Shown: positions 10,473-23,045, counted from the stretch's first letter. The stretch: DNA of 64,000 bases from Physcomitrium patens (GCF_000002425.4 NC_037261.1:7926701-7990700), one strand, 5' to 3'. Made by a program: numbers and translations. Notes: generated by a model not told the origin, from the sequence alone.

Positions 10473-10895
10473 ATGGAGAGCCAACAACCAGCGGATTCAA
10501 CTCAAGAACCTTCGTTTGCTGACCTACCGGATGAGACATTACGATTGTCACAACCTTCAAGACGACACAATCGAGATGAAGATCTTCAAGAATGACATGT
10601 TCTTCCTCGAACAGATGGTGAGATAAAATGCATTTGGTATCACGATTTGGGAAAGGACTCTCGATGTTTGGTAATTTTGCTAAAGGTAGGAACAACTCCT
10701 GATGGTGTTCTAAATATTCTATTCGAAGGAAGTTACGAAGGCCTCAACAATGATCAAATAACTGAGTGGTCTTCCCGCCCTGGTATGGGACACTACCGAT
10801 GGTTGAGAGGCCCTATCAATCATCTTCGAAGAGAACAGAGATGAGAGTATGTGGCAAATACAATTCGTCGCATCATAGATTTCCTCAACATATGA
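10473..10895 (+). pseudogene. third ORF of element 1, two in-frame stops
   Basis: Counterpart of the intact 140-codon ORF at 53574-53996 in element 2, same start, length and stop. It begins MESQQPADSTQ and ends RRIIDFLNI. Here it is interrupted by two in-frame TGA codons: one replaces the CGA codon of element 2 (C-to-T change), the other replaces TCA. No frameshift. I recognise no domain. Position between pol and the polypurine tract is unusual for a chromovirus. It may be an accessory gene; the break in an otherwise intact element suggests it is dispensable or supplied in trans. Confidence 0.75.
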
Positions 10896-10922
10896 TGACC
10901 GCTCCTCGTGGAACTCGTCTCT

Positions 10923-10936
10923 AGAAAGGGGGGTAA
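10923..10936 (+). promoter_or_regulatory. polypurine tract of element 1
   Basis: AGAAAGGGGGGTAA directly upstream of the 3' LTR, the expected primer for plus-strand DNA synthesis. Matches 54024-54037 in element 2 and 56416-56428 (minus) in element 4. Confidence 0.9.
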
Positions 10937-11488
10937 TGTCATGGCCATAATCATGTAAGCTAATAATTACATATAGAAATAGGTAGAAGTAAGTAAAAGT
11001 AGATAAAAGCAAGTTAATTCTATAATATTTAATATAGAAGCTTCCTAGAAACTTCCTAGATGCTGCTTTGACTTCATAGGTGTCTTTAATTGACTTTTTG
11101 GATTAGAAACGTCGTCAACAAGTTGGCCATGTACCACACATGTTGTTAGCTTGAAGATCAAGCTAACTATGTGGCCCACACGTAGAAAAACTTGCCTTGT
11201 AAGTCAAGGCATGTGTCCTACAAAGTCAACACATATTGGAGGTCCTATAGAACGTCGCCACGTAGCCCCTAGTTAGATAGTATATATAGAGACAAGAGTG
11301 AAGGCTTCTTCACTCTTGTCAACTCCTTTCTTGCTTCTAATCGAAGTTCAAGAGTCTTTAGTTTCTTGTCTTGTGGCAATAGCCATTTTAGTTTCCTTTT
11401 AATATACCTACTTGTTTATATTTTGACTTATTATATCGAGATAGCCTTTTGGTGTATATTTTCCCTCATCGAGTCTTTGTCCTTGACA
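10937..11488 (+). repeat. 3' LTR of element 1
   Basis: 552 bp, ten substitutions from the 5' LTR (1.8 percent). Ends TTGACA and is followed directly by the target duplication ATAGT. Confidence 0.97.
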
Positions 11489-11757
11489 ATAGTTAGCTTA
11501 GAGCATGGAAGACTAAACAAGTTCAACTCTACTAAGATAATTATTTTTCTACATGTGCTTTCAAAATTCAATCCACCATATTTAAATCAAAAATGAAATG
11601 TGTTATAATGATATTGAATATTTCTAAGAATAGCAATATTAATTATTAATTTTCTAATCCATTCAAATTTAATTATCTCTAAAGCAAACATTATAGTATT
11701 AAAAAAACTACATTTCTAATTGTCGATATTTCTTACTAAATGCATATTTAATGTAAG

Positions 11758-12288
11758 TGTCAAGGGTATGAATTACAAACAACTAAAGAATAAAAATATT
11801 CTTATGTTATTAAAATAGAATAAACATTCATCTAAAATAAATATAGTATTATTATTAAAATAGTTATTATCAAAGATAAAAAGACTAGAGACTCTAGAAA
11901 CAAGACTAAGAAGAAGAAAGGTATTAAGAACAATAAAGAAGGTTTTATTTTTATTTCTATATATATTATCTAACTAAGAGTTATGTGACAACATTCTATA
12001 GGATCTTGAATACATATTTAACTTAAAAAATATGTGTCTAACTTATTTTCCATGTGGCAAGATAAGTTTCTTTTTATGTATGCCATATGACCAACTTGTA
12101 ATACAATTTGCCACCATATCTGACATGTGGCCACAATTCCAATCTATCCATTAACCACAAACATGTATAAAGTCAAATCCATATCTACAAAGCTTCTAAA
12201 AATCTTTTCTATGAGATGTTATCAAATCTCTTTATATTTAACTTCTATGTAATATTACTTATCTATGTAATTATATATATTTATAACA
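11758..12288 (-). repeat. 3' LTR of element 5 (decayed)
   Basis: Begins TGTCAAGG on the plus strand, which is the reverse of the family LTR end CCTTGACA, and ends near TTATAACA. Blocks similar to the element 4 LTR run through it, including a reversed TATATA region. About 531 bp. Confidence 0.6.
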
Positions 12289-13401
12289 TTAAGTCTCTGT
12301 TGTAAGCAAGGTAGTAACCTTTTTTTATTTACTTGCAAACTTCATATTGATATGTCTCGAGTATAAATTGGCAACTATGAAGGAGCTATAAATGTTAGCA
12401 AGGATGCTATAAACTTAATTAAATATTATTTTGGGATAAAAATAATAACTATAAAAAATAAAAATAATTTAAAGATACATCAAAAATTGACAATCTTTAA
12501 GATTATTCAAGTGATTGTTGTCAATTTGATAATAAAATATTGCATTAATTTTCATGTCTTCTACTTCTAAACATATATATTGTTAAGATTTTAGTACTAT
12601 CTTTGAATTATAAAGACATTCAAATACATTGAAACAGCTTTTAAATCAAAATTTAAAAAGCTGATTGTTACATTTTACAAAAAAATCAATTATTTGACTT
12701 CAAATTAGAAAATCATATTAGTTTAGTACCAAATTTAATATCTCATATTAAAATCAATAAATAAATTGGTTGATATATGCAACATTATTATACAAATGCT
12801 TTAAAAAAGATAAAAATCATGACAAAGTTGAACTTAAAAGTAATGTTTTAATAAACTTGACTTATTATCCTTGAGTTGGATAACTTTGACATTGAAGCTC
12901 AATTACCAATTATATTTTATTGATGAGTCCTAAAAATTTTAATCTTGTACCATCTAATTTTTCAAGCAAGACAATTCTTAGTTCTTTAATGCTTAAACAA
13001 TGTTTTAACATAGAAGATACAATATAATTTAATATAGATGTTAAAGCAGCTCCAATAATCTTCATATCTTTACTTCAAGTCAATCATATTTTTTTCTTAT
13101 GGTTGTAAATTGAATTAATGCATATCAACCATTAATTCGTTTATTTTTTCTTGCATTTGTATCATTATATTATTTTTAATAATTTTTGCCATAATAATAC
13201 CATAGAAAATAAGATGTTTAATATCACTTGATATAAGTTGAAGAGAAGAATTGAAAACAAAGAAAATTCTAAAAAATTGTTATTTAAAAATGGATAATTC
13301 ACAACTTCTAATATGCTTATGTTTTATCAAGAAAAAGAGATAATCCATTCGTAATCAAGAAAAGATAGAGTTGTGATATTACATGTACACTCTTGTGAAT
13401 T

Positions 13402-13850
13402 TGTCAATAATAAGAAATTGAAAAATATTGTTAAAGAAGTAAAAAGTGGGTCAAAAGAAGATAGCATCAAAAGGATGACAAATTAGATATATTAAAAAAA
13501 AAACAAAAAAAAAAAAACTAAAGTGACTATTATTAATAAGAAAAAAACTACAAACTCTTGAAACTAGATTAAAAACATGAAAGGAATTGATGATAGTGAA
13601 GGCTGCACTCTTACTTCTATATACTATCTAAGTAAGTGATACATAGTGATATTGTATAAGTCATCTAACATATGTCTAATTTGCAAGGCAAACTTCCAAC
13701 ATATACAACATGTGACTAACTTGTAAATCAAGTAGTTAACATATGCAACATATTGTCAACTTTTTTGCTAAGTTTTTAATCTACTAATCATCTACAAATA
13801 CTTCAAATATTCACAATTGAATGTGAATATTTCTTATGAAAATAAAAATG
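13402..13850 (-). repeat. 5' LTR of element 5 (decayed)
   Basis: Starts TGTCAATAATAAG next to the reversed primer-site region and contains the family LTR blocks at 13540-13800. The far end is too decayed to place exactly. Confidence 0.5.
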
Positions 13851-14005
13851 ATAAGACCAAAATAAATTTTTTAAGATATTTAAATATATTTTATATCAAT
13901 ATTAACATAAAAACATATAAATTATTAAAAAAAATAGAATTTCAAAAAAAATTAATACGATTTTTAAAACAAGATATAGATAAATGGTCAAATTAATTAA
14001 ACTTT

Positions 14006-14007
<2 letters not shown>

Positions 14008-14042
<35 letters not shown>
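14008..14042. repeat. poly(A) tract, 35 nt
   Basis: Uninterrupted A run on the plus strand. Confidence 0.9.
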
Positions 14043-14044
<2 letters not shown>

Positions 14045-14176
14045 TGAAATTAATGATTTTACCAAATTTTGAGGTGGTATTTTTCTTATAATATAAACTG
14101 TTAATAAGATCATAGAATAGATTTCTTGTTACTAAAAAAATCTCATAAAAATATCATAAAATTAACTATTTAATTT

Positions 14177-14199
14177 TATATATATATATATATATATAT
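14177..14199. repeat. (TA)n microsatellite
   Basis: About 11 TA units in AT-rich DNA. Confidence 0.85.
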
Positions 14200-15440
14200 T
14201 ATTTTAAAATTTATCTCTGCTCTATTTACTTTATAAATTGATCCATTAGTTCATTCACCACTAAATATATATATATTCTCTATAAGAAGGTCAAAATTAA
14301 TATATTATTGATCTATTTTAGCAAATAATAAATAATAAAGTACAATAATAATTCAAACTATAAGATTAAATATAGATTCCTTTCAAAATAAATATATAAA
14401 GTTTGAATATCAAAGAAACTAGACTATCAAAGAGTGGATCCACTTGCAATTACATAATAAGTAAATGTAATCAATTTTGTATTAAGCTCCCACTTAGTAT
14501 ACAATTCTATCAAGTTTTCTATATGTAGTTTAGTTTTTTTATAATCTAATATGATATTTTTATATCAAGATATTCTTGTACTAATTTTAGTTCTATTTTT
14601 AAAAAATATAAATATACATGGTCATATATTCATTTATTTATCTATTTATTTATACACATGAAACCAAGTTTTATTGCTCAATTTTTAAAATTATTGGTGT
14701 CTCTAATTATATTATCTTTATCTCTGGAATTTAAGTTTTGACTATTTAGAATCTTCTTGTCTTTTCAAATTTTAAAAATAAGATTAAAATTTTATCTGTA
14801 AAATAGTAATAAGAAATGTCTCCTTATTCTCTTTTTACTAGATAAAATCTTATTAGTAAATTTTTAATAATTTTTATTTATTGATATATTTTAATTCAAC
14901 AAATAATAATACAGCCTAATAGAAAATTATACTTTTGATATATCATACAACAGTCAAATTTTATAATATGTGTATAAACTCATGTGTATATATAAATTAA
15001 CAAACATAAAAATATCCAAATAGACGTGCTAAGATGCAGAAAGTGCTTACAATCCACAAAATAAAAAATACTAGAAATAATTACCATACTTAATAATATT
15101 TCCAAAGCAACAAGTTTTCTTTGGTTAAAATCTCTGGTGACTTGATGTACTAACTATTAAAAAAATATATCTTACCAAAAAAAATGTTAAGATGTCAAGG
15201 AAAGGATCTAGTGGTCTACACTTATAACAATAATTATTATATGTAAATTTTTATTTTACACAAAAGAAAACTCCACAATTGTTTTTTTTGTGTCTTTTTC
15301 TTTTTTCTTTTTATGTTATGTCAAGAATTTTCAAGAGATCCATATGCAAATACTCTTTCCAATTACATATTTTTTAATTTGTCATTACTATGCCAAATGT
15401 AACTCCTAAAACATATAAATTGCTCAACTGCAATTAAAAT

Positions 15441-16850
15441 CATTGTAATCAAATTTGTATGCCTTCAACTGTATTCAAAATATACAACCAACTTTCAATC
15501 ACCACAGTCAGCATCTCATGGCTTGAGAATCCATTCCAATCATGTTCACAATATTCAACAGTTACCTTCCAGACTTTCAATAAAATACATGAGTTTGGAA
15601 GGTTTGAAAGGGAAAATCTGTACTTCCATCTACCCCATTTTTACACAAATCCAGCCATGGTTGAAATCTCAGATCCTTTTCCTTTTTCCATGTGTGTGAG
15701 TGAAGGGAGTGGAATTGTTTTGTCTGACGCAGAGCTCGAGGAGGAGCAGTATTGCTGGGTTTAGAAAGGTAGCCGCCTGCATGGTTCCACCACTCACACG
15801 CAGATCAAGGCAGTGCAGCCATTCATTAGATTATGGGTGCCAGAAAGGAACAGTTGTAGGCTGTCTTGGGGCAATCAAATGACTCTTGGCTCTAGCCAAG
15901 TGGGATGTGCACTCAGCTACTTCATAGTGGGAAAGAGAGGGGGCTATGCAAAACAGAAACCAAAACATCGTGCTCATTCATTTCACCTTGTGGGTTGAGA
16001 TAGGGGCCAGCTGGAAAGGGATACTGGAGGGGTTAAAAATGAAGAAGCTCAGGTGTGAGACTGTATGTGTGTACAACTGGGGATGTGTGATCAAGTGAGT
16101 GAGTGAGTGCAAATGTGTAGGAGGTGGCCCTCTGATTGTGGTCTCCATGGGAGAGTGTGTGCCCATGCAGAATTATGTGGTGGAGCAAGCAGCACACACA
16201 CACAGACTCACAGGGGCAGTCTGCAGCAGAGGTCTCAGAAAGGTAGAGGTTAGGCAGAAGACTGTTTCATTGCATGGCATGGCATGGCAGACACTTCTAA
16301 TTCTCCTTATGTTGGTGCTGCTGTTTTCTTTTGCTGTAGATCATATCAAATATGAAACCTAAAGTCCCTCATGTATGGCTTCTTTACCCCCTTGGGTTGG
16401 GGGTATGAGTAGTAGGCTTTGAGTACACTGCAGTTGAAATTCTACCTCTTTCTTATCACTTTCTGCTCATCACATGTGATGCACATGCTGTTCATGCAGG
16501 GTTGGGCCTTGGCACTAGCAATAAGACAAAAAAATATCAACCACAACCCATCTTGTCAGCTTAGTTGCACACATGCAGACTTTCTAGCCTACCAAATTCC
16601 ATGGGGACTCTCCCATGCATCATGAAAAAGCTGTCCCCAACACACAGCTACCTGCACCCATGCATATATCTTCACAACAATAATATGATGCCCTGAAAGT
16701 TGTAGTTTTGAACATACTTTTACTTGACCATGTTCAAGAGCATTCACCTCCCTGACAAGATTCTTACAGACTACAAAGGGTAAGACCAACCCTTCATTAG
16801 TAAGGTGAGGGACCAGCATTAGCAAGTTAGGAAACTAGTATGATTCAAGC
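15441..16850. other. less AT-rich island edge, no gene recognised
   Basis: Base composition shifts sharply from the AT-rich transposon block to mixed sequence. The longest frame (15459-15764 plus, 101 codons) resembles no family, and codons and motifs do not support it. The stretch carries GT-rich and GAGT repeats around 16050-16210. It may be regulatory or untranslated sequence; nothing visible decides this. Confidence 0.4.
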
Positions 16851-16940
16851 ATTCATTCATATGTTCTTTTAGATCAAATAAATAAATAAATGTCATTGTT
16901 ACATGTGATTTTTCAGTGATTTGAAATTCCATTTCAAAAA

Positions 16941-16942
16941 CC

Positions 16943-16984
<42 letters not shown>
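16941..16984. repeat. compound (TA)n(TG)n microsatellite
   Basis: About 12 TA units run directly into about 9 GT units. Confidence 0.9.
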
Positions 16985-18420
16985 GATAAGGATTTTAAAT
17001 TTTATTTTTTGGGCTATTTAAGGATAAATTTAAAAATAAAAAAAAAACAAAAAAACAACAACTCTATCAAATACAATGTTACCTTGAATTCAAATAATTT
17101 ACATGAAATCAACAAGTATAATCCTAAAATGAAATCTTCTATTCTAAACATGTCTGCAACATAAGTGACTACCAAATTCATTTATTATATGTTTTCAGTT
17201 TTGGCATAGATAGTATTGTGGCAGACCAACTTTGTCCTGGATTGAATTCAAGTTATTTTTTTTCTGAGTGTAACTCATGATGTGATATTTAATATTACAT
17301 CAAGAGGAATAAAATCAAGAACTTTAAATTTTTGCTAATGTGAAGTTTTTTTAACACATAATTTAAATAGTGATATCTTTAATTAAATGCTCTCTAGAAT
17401 TCACACCTTTGTTTTAACTTTTTTCTAATTTTGATACTTTTTTTTTTAAGAGTTAAGCTCCATTATTGAGCCATGTCTTCATGACAAAAGATATTATTTC
17501 TCTTGTATAAACTAAAATCTTCTATGTTTAATTTAATTTGATTCAACTAAATGTTTTTGAATATATATATATATATTTAATGAGAAGATATTAAGTAGAA
17601 CCTAATAATTGAAACTTTATTGTATTTGGAATAACTTAGCCAAAATCATATAGCCTTGGGTCTAATACTATTCTATCTTGTGTTACTACTGCTTAGGATT
17701 AATTAAGCACTCTGCTAATTTTTAACTAACTTGTTGTGTTTCTCCCAATCTTTAAATATTCTTCTACCTTATTATACCCTTGTTAATTCTGACTACACTA
17801 TCATAACTTCTTATTTCCTAGCTTATTGTTCCACTAACATTGTGCCATTGGATTACTTTGGTGGACATCATCTGTAAGCGAGTACAAACTTTTTGGATGG
17901 ATAACACATTTGCAAGGAGGGTGCGATGAATTTGGATAAATAACAAAATCTATAAACTATAATACTTTCATCTACATTGATTGTTTGAAGTGCAATTAAA
18001 CAAATAATATAAATATAATGATTGTGTGATGATTCTTTGTAAATGTGCAACAATATCAATCAAAAAAATGTGATTATAAGTCTGTTTGAATAAAAAAAAT
18101 CACAAGAACTTTAATTGACTTAAACTAGTTGGTGTTTATCACTGAATGTAATTATGACAACAGTCCTTTCTATGACCACTTAACTTCAAAAAGTAAAAGA
18201 TATTGGTAGGAAAAGAAAAGAAAATGAAAAAGAAAAAAGTAGGATAAGGTAATCGACCCATTGTTGACCCCCTCCCCTCCTATTCCTAACATATAGAGTG
18301 GGCTATTTCCATTAGTTTGGCGACTAGGTCTAACATTCATTGAAAAAATTCCATTACCATTGATTAAAAATAGGTCATGGGTTGGTTAAAATGATGTTAA
18401 GCTATGAGCAATAAATAAAA
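16985..18420. other. intergenic DNA, no gene seen
   Basis: AT-rich sequence with no supportable open frame, element or RNA gene. A TTGAGCCATGTC string at 17466 is only a partial miR171-like match and has no fold-back partner. Confidence 0.5.
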
Positions 18421-19378
18421 TTCATTACACTTGGAATGGGTTTGTGTGAACTATCAATTGATGTCACTTGTTGATTGGTTGGGGTGGAATAATAGTATAA
18501 TTAGGTGCTACATATCACGATTTTGTAAAAGTTGGATTCTTGGTTTTGTAACCCACCACCAGTTGGAATTAGGTAGGCTTGTATGTCCAAATGGGTTGAA
18601 GAGAATCTTCAACTAGAACATTAATATAATTTATTTATTTTTAGCCAAATTGTGTAAAAACACTTGAAATCTTCCTGATTTCTATTTCCCTACATGGGGA
18701 TATTTTTTTCCATTTTTATGCCTACATGGGGAAATGCTTAAGTTATTGAAAATGGATTCTCTACCTTAATCACATTCAACCCACTGGTTCAAAGGAACTC
18801 TCACTTTCAGAAACAGAATAGAAAAAAAAAACAAAAAAAAAAATGACAGAAAAAAGAATGTAACAGAAGCATAGAGAAAAAGCAAACGTTGCCAAGCATG
18901 CGAGGGTGGAGGAGCTGATGTGGCTGCCACAGGCTGGGATTTGCTTTTCAGTTGTTCAACGAATCTAGATCAGCTTCCACTTCATGCAACCAGAGACTGG
19001 CAGATATCTCCGCAGACTGTGACAAACGAACGAATGAATGGATAAATGTGGATGAATGTGGCAACAGAGGAGGGTAATGTCAAGTCCAGTACCCCAGCAG
19101 CAGGTAAAGCCCTTTTATGTTGTTGTTTTTGCCCTCCAGTACCTCAAACTTGCAGTCCAAGTGATGGCAGTGACCAAGCACAAATGGAGATTTTTATCAG
19201 ATTGTATAGTATGATTATTTTTATCCCGTCATTCTTTTCATCTGAGATGGATGGGATTGAGGGAGGGAGGGAGGGCTGGGCTCTGGAATCCAGCTGTTGG
19301 GGGCTGTCACTTGAGGTGCCACCACCATCAGGATCAAAGCAGATGGAAATTCATCACCCAATGCAACCACCCCCCCAT

Positions 19379-19405
19379 TATATATATATATATATATATA
19401 TATAT
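19379..19405. repeat. (TA)n microsatellite
   Basis: About 13 TA units. Confidence 0.9.
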
Positions 19406-20527
19406 CCATTGCACCATCCATCCATTCATCCATCTCACAACACCTCATCCATCTTCTCCCTGAGATTTTTCTTTTGGACATCATGGTGATGAATCTTACT
19501 ACACAAAATTATTGTAAATAATATAAAGTGACAAATTGATAAAAGTAATAAGGTTCAAGCTCTAACATATCCTGTCCAATAGAACATGGTACATGACAGA
19601 CAGTGTCTATAAAAAACTAAAAACTCACTCTTATTGGATTCTCAACCAGGGGACAATAAATTTAAAAAATGAATAAATATGAAAAAAAAAGTGTTAGAAA
19701 AAATTGCAGCTTGGCTGTGGCCACCTGGCTCCTAATATATTCCAGAACAATGCTTAGACCACCATGACCACAATTAGCTCAATTCACATGTGGGACCCAT
19801 GTTCTCTTTTGATTTCATCACCATTCCCCTGGGCTTTTCCCTAAGCCCAGTTATTATGTACAGATGTCTACACTATTCAACATCAACAAAAGCACATATG
19901 TGTGACACATGTTCAATAGAATGTCCACATCATCTACACTATGTTCATACAGAGATTCCAAAAGCCTGTTTGTTTCTGCATACTGTGAGAAAGAGCACCT
20001 TGGAAATAGTGGTATTGCATTCTTAGATTTGGGGGCAGATGAACTAGATTTTTGTGTTCCAAAATAGAACTCATGTGAACCATGATTGCTTCATTGCTGT
20101 TGTCCTCTTCAGGACATGATTCTCTTCTTTGCCTTGAGCCTACATGGCTTTTTTAATTGCAGGCCATAAATTTCAATAGGGAAGTAGAGTGGTTCGAAAT
20201 AAATCAGAATTTTGCATGAATTAAGAAGTGAGCACAACTCTTGAAAAAATTCTTCCATCATTTCCTATTACAATTCTTTGACCACAGATGCCACACTTGT
20301 CAGTGCTATGTGTGAGCTTTATCATGGCTGTTGAGTCCATCCATTCCATTTTTCATATATGTAAAAACATCATCCTAACTGGTGTGTTTGGAATAACAGA
20401 ATGTGAACACAATTTTCTGAAGCTTTTTAAAGCATTGGAAAACTAATCCAATTAACATTGAACTTCTTTTAGCAATTCTTTTATTGTGTATGTGTGTGTA
20501 TGAGCATGTGTGCAAATACATACATAT

Positions 20528-20537
<10 letters not shown>

Positions 20538-20560
<23 letters not shown>

Positions 20561-20562
20561 CA
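20538..20562. repeat. (CA)n microsatellite
   Basis: About 12 CA units, preceded by imperfect ACATAC repeats. Confidence 0.9.
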
Positions 20563-21474
20563 TATGTATACATAATGTAATACTCCTAAAATAATAGTAC
20601 TACCTTACAAAGACATTCCCAAAGGTTCCAAAACTACTCTTATCTATAAGCAGAAAACAAAGAGGCTGCCAGTTCATCCACTCAAAGAAGGGAGTCACAA
20701 CAGTCTGAATGAGAGGAATAGTTCATGGACAGCAGTAATTGATTAAAGGAGTAATAATAAAGGGAGGGATAAGCTTGGAACCCACACAAGAGGGCCCCTT
20801 CCCATTCAGTTGCAATTGCATGGACTGTTGGGAGAGAGTACAAACAAAACCCCTCTTGATCCATGTGCCAACTTTCCATTCAGAAATAGAGAGGGGGCTT
20901 TAATATTCAGTATCCTCATCCCAAACCAAAAAACAAAATGATCCATGTGAAAATCATACAAAGAAAGTTGAGTTTTTGAAAGCATCCATAGTCAACTTAA
21001 TATCAAAATAGTAGTAGAGAAAATAGGTCATTCTCAAATTGCTCAGTGGATGTAAAACTGTTATAGAGTGAACATAGATACTAAACCTTGATCTATTTTG
21101 CAAAGTGGTGTAGATTGGAGTATGTTCGAATTTGTTACATTGGATTACAGTACACATGTTTCAGAAATGGGTGATTGTAGTGCCTTTGCATTGTTGGTGG
21201 CAGTTTTGAACATCCATTCTCCAGAATCCAAACTAAATAGTGAAGTGAGTTTTAGCAGGTGCATTGTAAGGGCAGATGATGGAGTTGGCCACTGCTGCCA
21301 GAGACAACAGCTTGTAAGCATTATATTTTTTATTTCTGTTAATGAGGATTCTGAAATCTAGCCTGACTGGCCATAATCTAGTTAACACTGTATCCATTAG
21401 TTTATTAAAAACCCAAATCTTTACATTATCCCACTTCAAGTTTTTCATGCTTTTATGCATCTGAATGAATGAGA

Positions 21475-21509
21475 ATATATATATATATATATATAGATAT
21501 ATATATATG
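21475..21509. repeat. (AT)n microsatellite
   Basis: Two AT runs separated by a single GAT unit, followed by a short GT run. Confidence 0.85.
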
Positions 21510-22902
21510 CATGTGTGTGTGTTTGTATATACCCATATACACATTTATACACGCATATACACACATGCTTAGAGAAAAGGAATGTTTGTGGTTGTGATTG
21601 AAGTCTTTTAATAGGTAGAAGCAATTGAAGCATGTAATTTATCCACTGTTGCATTAATAGTAGAGTATTAGATGTTTATTATTGCCATATTATTTCCGCA
21701 TCTTGGGATATCCCAACCACGTTCATCTGCACCATTCATTCTCTCACATCTGTTTTTCATCCAATGGTGGTGTGTGCGGGGGGAGGGGGAAAGGAGCCAT
21801 TTATTTTGTCACCCCCAGGGGGAGAATAGTCAAAGTGGCCAGATTTGAAAATCCTCTGGCGACTACTTCAGTGACAGCTCTGCCACAACCTTGATTGATG
21901 GAGTTGGAGGGCTCATGATCATCACCTTTGTGGGGATACAGAACTTAGAGAGGAAAAAAAACAAAACAGAAAGAAGAAGAAGAGAGGAGAATCGACGCTA
22001 AAGAATCCGAAGCGAGAAGCTATATATTTGTAAAAATATAATATTTCGAAGCATTTTAATGAAAAACATTCGACATAATAGACAATGGTTGAGTTCAGTT
22101 TCCATTGCACAAGCACTAACGAATTGCCAAGTAAAGTGGCACCTTCATTCACTCATCCATTCATTCATTCATTTCCCTGTGTACAGACTTTTTTGATCTC
22201 AGCGAAGAATCGTTAGAGGATGACTTGAAACTTTACAGCAATCACTGCTTCGCACACATTGTCTCACTAAAATTAGATATTTTATTTTTCTTAATTGGGG
22301 TCCATGGCAGAATATAAATTCCTTCGATGCTCAGGAAGTTATCATCTAGGCATGTTTTCTTTTCTTGTCAAATACGTCTAGACATGAAGGTGATGATGGA
22401 AGGAAAAGGTCGCAGAAAATGAATGGCGAACAACAGTGAGAGTATGAGGGGGGGAGGGTGTGTGGTGAGGATGGGGTGTATGGGAGGTCGCACGTGTAAC
22501 GGGTGTTGGCACCGAATTCACAACATTAGCAACAAGGATACGAGGCAGTGATCGAAGTAAGTAATGAATGAACCGACAAAATCTACGAGGTGGGGGAGGA
22601 GGAGTTTGCAAGCTACGCTGGGAGAGACTGATGCGGTGCACAGAGGGAGAAAACTTCCTGGGCACGATTCATTGATAGTGAAGGATTCCATCTCCGGCGG
22701 AGGGCCGCACAAACCCTTAGAGCGACACAGTGTAACATCTCGCCAGAGTCCGCCAACTGCATTCGGGGTTTGCGCGACCCTGGATACTGGTGTCGCAGTA
22801 ACTTTACTTTTTAATCTTTTTCTCAAGTTACTGGTCAGTGTGTACACCCCGGACCCTTTTCACCTAGGGGAAGGTCTATCGCATGCGCACGCCATCCGGC
22901 TG

Positions 22903-22910
22903 CTATATAT
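22903..22910 (+). promoter_or_regulatory. candidate TATA box of the MIR319 primary transcript
   Basis: CTATATAT, followed 25-35 nt later by a plausible start region and then a pyrimidine-rich stretch (about 22970-23000) typical of plant 5' leaders. It lies about 710 bp upstream of the hairpin on the same strand. Inferred from sequence and spacing only; a second TATA-like site is at 22021-22030. Confidence 0.45.
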
Positions 22911-23006
22911 CATCCACGCCTGAATACCGAAATTATTCCCATTGTTTACATCTTGGCATTGTCTACCTCTTTCTCTTTCTCCTCCACTCCCACTGCATCC
23001 TGGCCC

Positions 23007-23045
23007 ATGACAACAACTGCAGTCTCCGCTTTTGCTCTTTTCTAG
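23007..23045 (+). other. short ORF in the presumed pri-miR319 leader
   Basis: First ATG downstream of the candidate TATA box; encodes 12 residues, MTTTAVSAFALF, then TAG. Some plant primary microRNA transcripts encode short regulatory peptides from such positions. Conservation is unknown, so it is noted as a candidate only. Confidence 0.2.

Larger units (their letters stand above)
5116..11488 (+). mobile_element. element 1: complete Ty3/gypsy chromovirus
   Basis: Complete LTR retrotransposon of 6373 bp. Order: 5' LTR, self-complementary primer site, gag, pol (protease, reverse transcriptase, RNase H, integrase, chromodomain), a third ORF, polypurine tract, 3' LTR. The LTRs are 552 bp each, begin TGTCA and end TGACA, and differ at ten positions. 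The 5-bp target duplication ATAGT flanks it exactly (5111-5115 and 11489-11493). gag and pol are uninterrupted, so this is the youngest and best preserved element here. The third ORF has two in-frame TGA codons. The C-terminal chromodomain places it among chromoviruses; a Tcn1-like assignment is possible but would need a tree. Confidence 0.97.
11758..13850 (-). mobile_element. element 5: decayed Ty3/gypsy with large internal deletion
   Basis: On the minus strand: 5' LTR (13402 to about 13850), primer-site and leader remnant (13320-13401), start of gag near 13190, then only about 1 kb of unrecognisable internal DNA before the 3' LTR (11758-12288). The leader matches element 1 base for base in several blocks (reverse of 5668-5760), and the gag start is recognisable from the Met- and Gln-rich region. 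Pol is missing, so most of the interior was deleted. Heavily AT-shifted. The right boundary is approximate and no target duplication was found. Confidence 0.65.
13851..15440. other. AT-rich intergenic DNA, no gene seen
   Basis: No coding region or recognisable element. Contains a 35-nt A run (14008-14042) and a (TA)n tract (14177-14199). Confidence 0.6.
18421..22310. other. intergenic DNA upstream of MIR319, no gene recognised
   Basis: Mixed-composition DNA with scattered microsatellites: (TA)n at 19379-19405, (CA)n at about 20538-20562 and (TA)n at about 21475-21509. The longest frame (19046-19489 plus, 147 codons) crosses the (TA)n repeat and looks non-coding. No transposon sequence is recognisable, unlike the flanking blocks. 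It could hold distal control sequence for the microRNA gene, which is speculation. Confidence 0.4.

Noticed and set aside
15459..15764. 101-codon open frame, plus strand
   Set aside because: No family resemblance and no neighbouring exon could be joined to it.
16620..16645. miR396-like string AAAAAGCTGTCC
   Set aside because: Too many mismatches and no pairing arm nearby.
17460..17480. miR171-like string TTGAGCCATGTC
   Set aside because: Diverges after the first bases and has no fold-back partner.
19046..19489. 147-codon open frame, plus strand
   Set aside because: It crosses a (TA)n repeat, overlaps frames on both strands, and has no recognisable motif.
22518..22923. Overlapping frames of 109 (minus) and 119 (plus) codons
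   Set aside because: Neither resembles a known protein; opposite-strand overlap in moderately GC-rich DNA explains them, and the TATA box region of MIR319 lies here.
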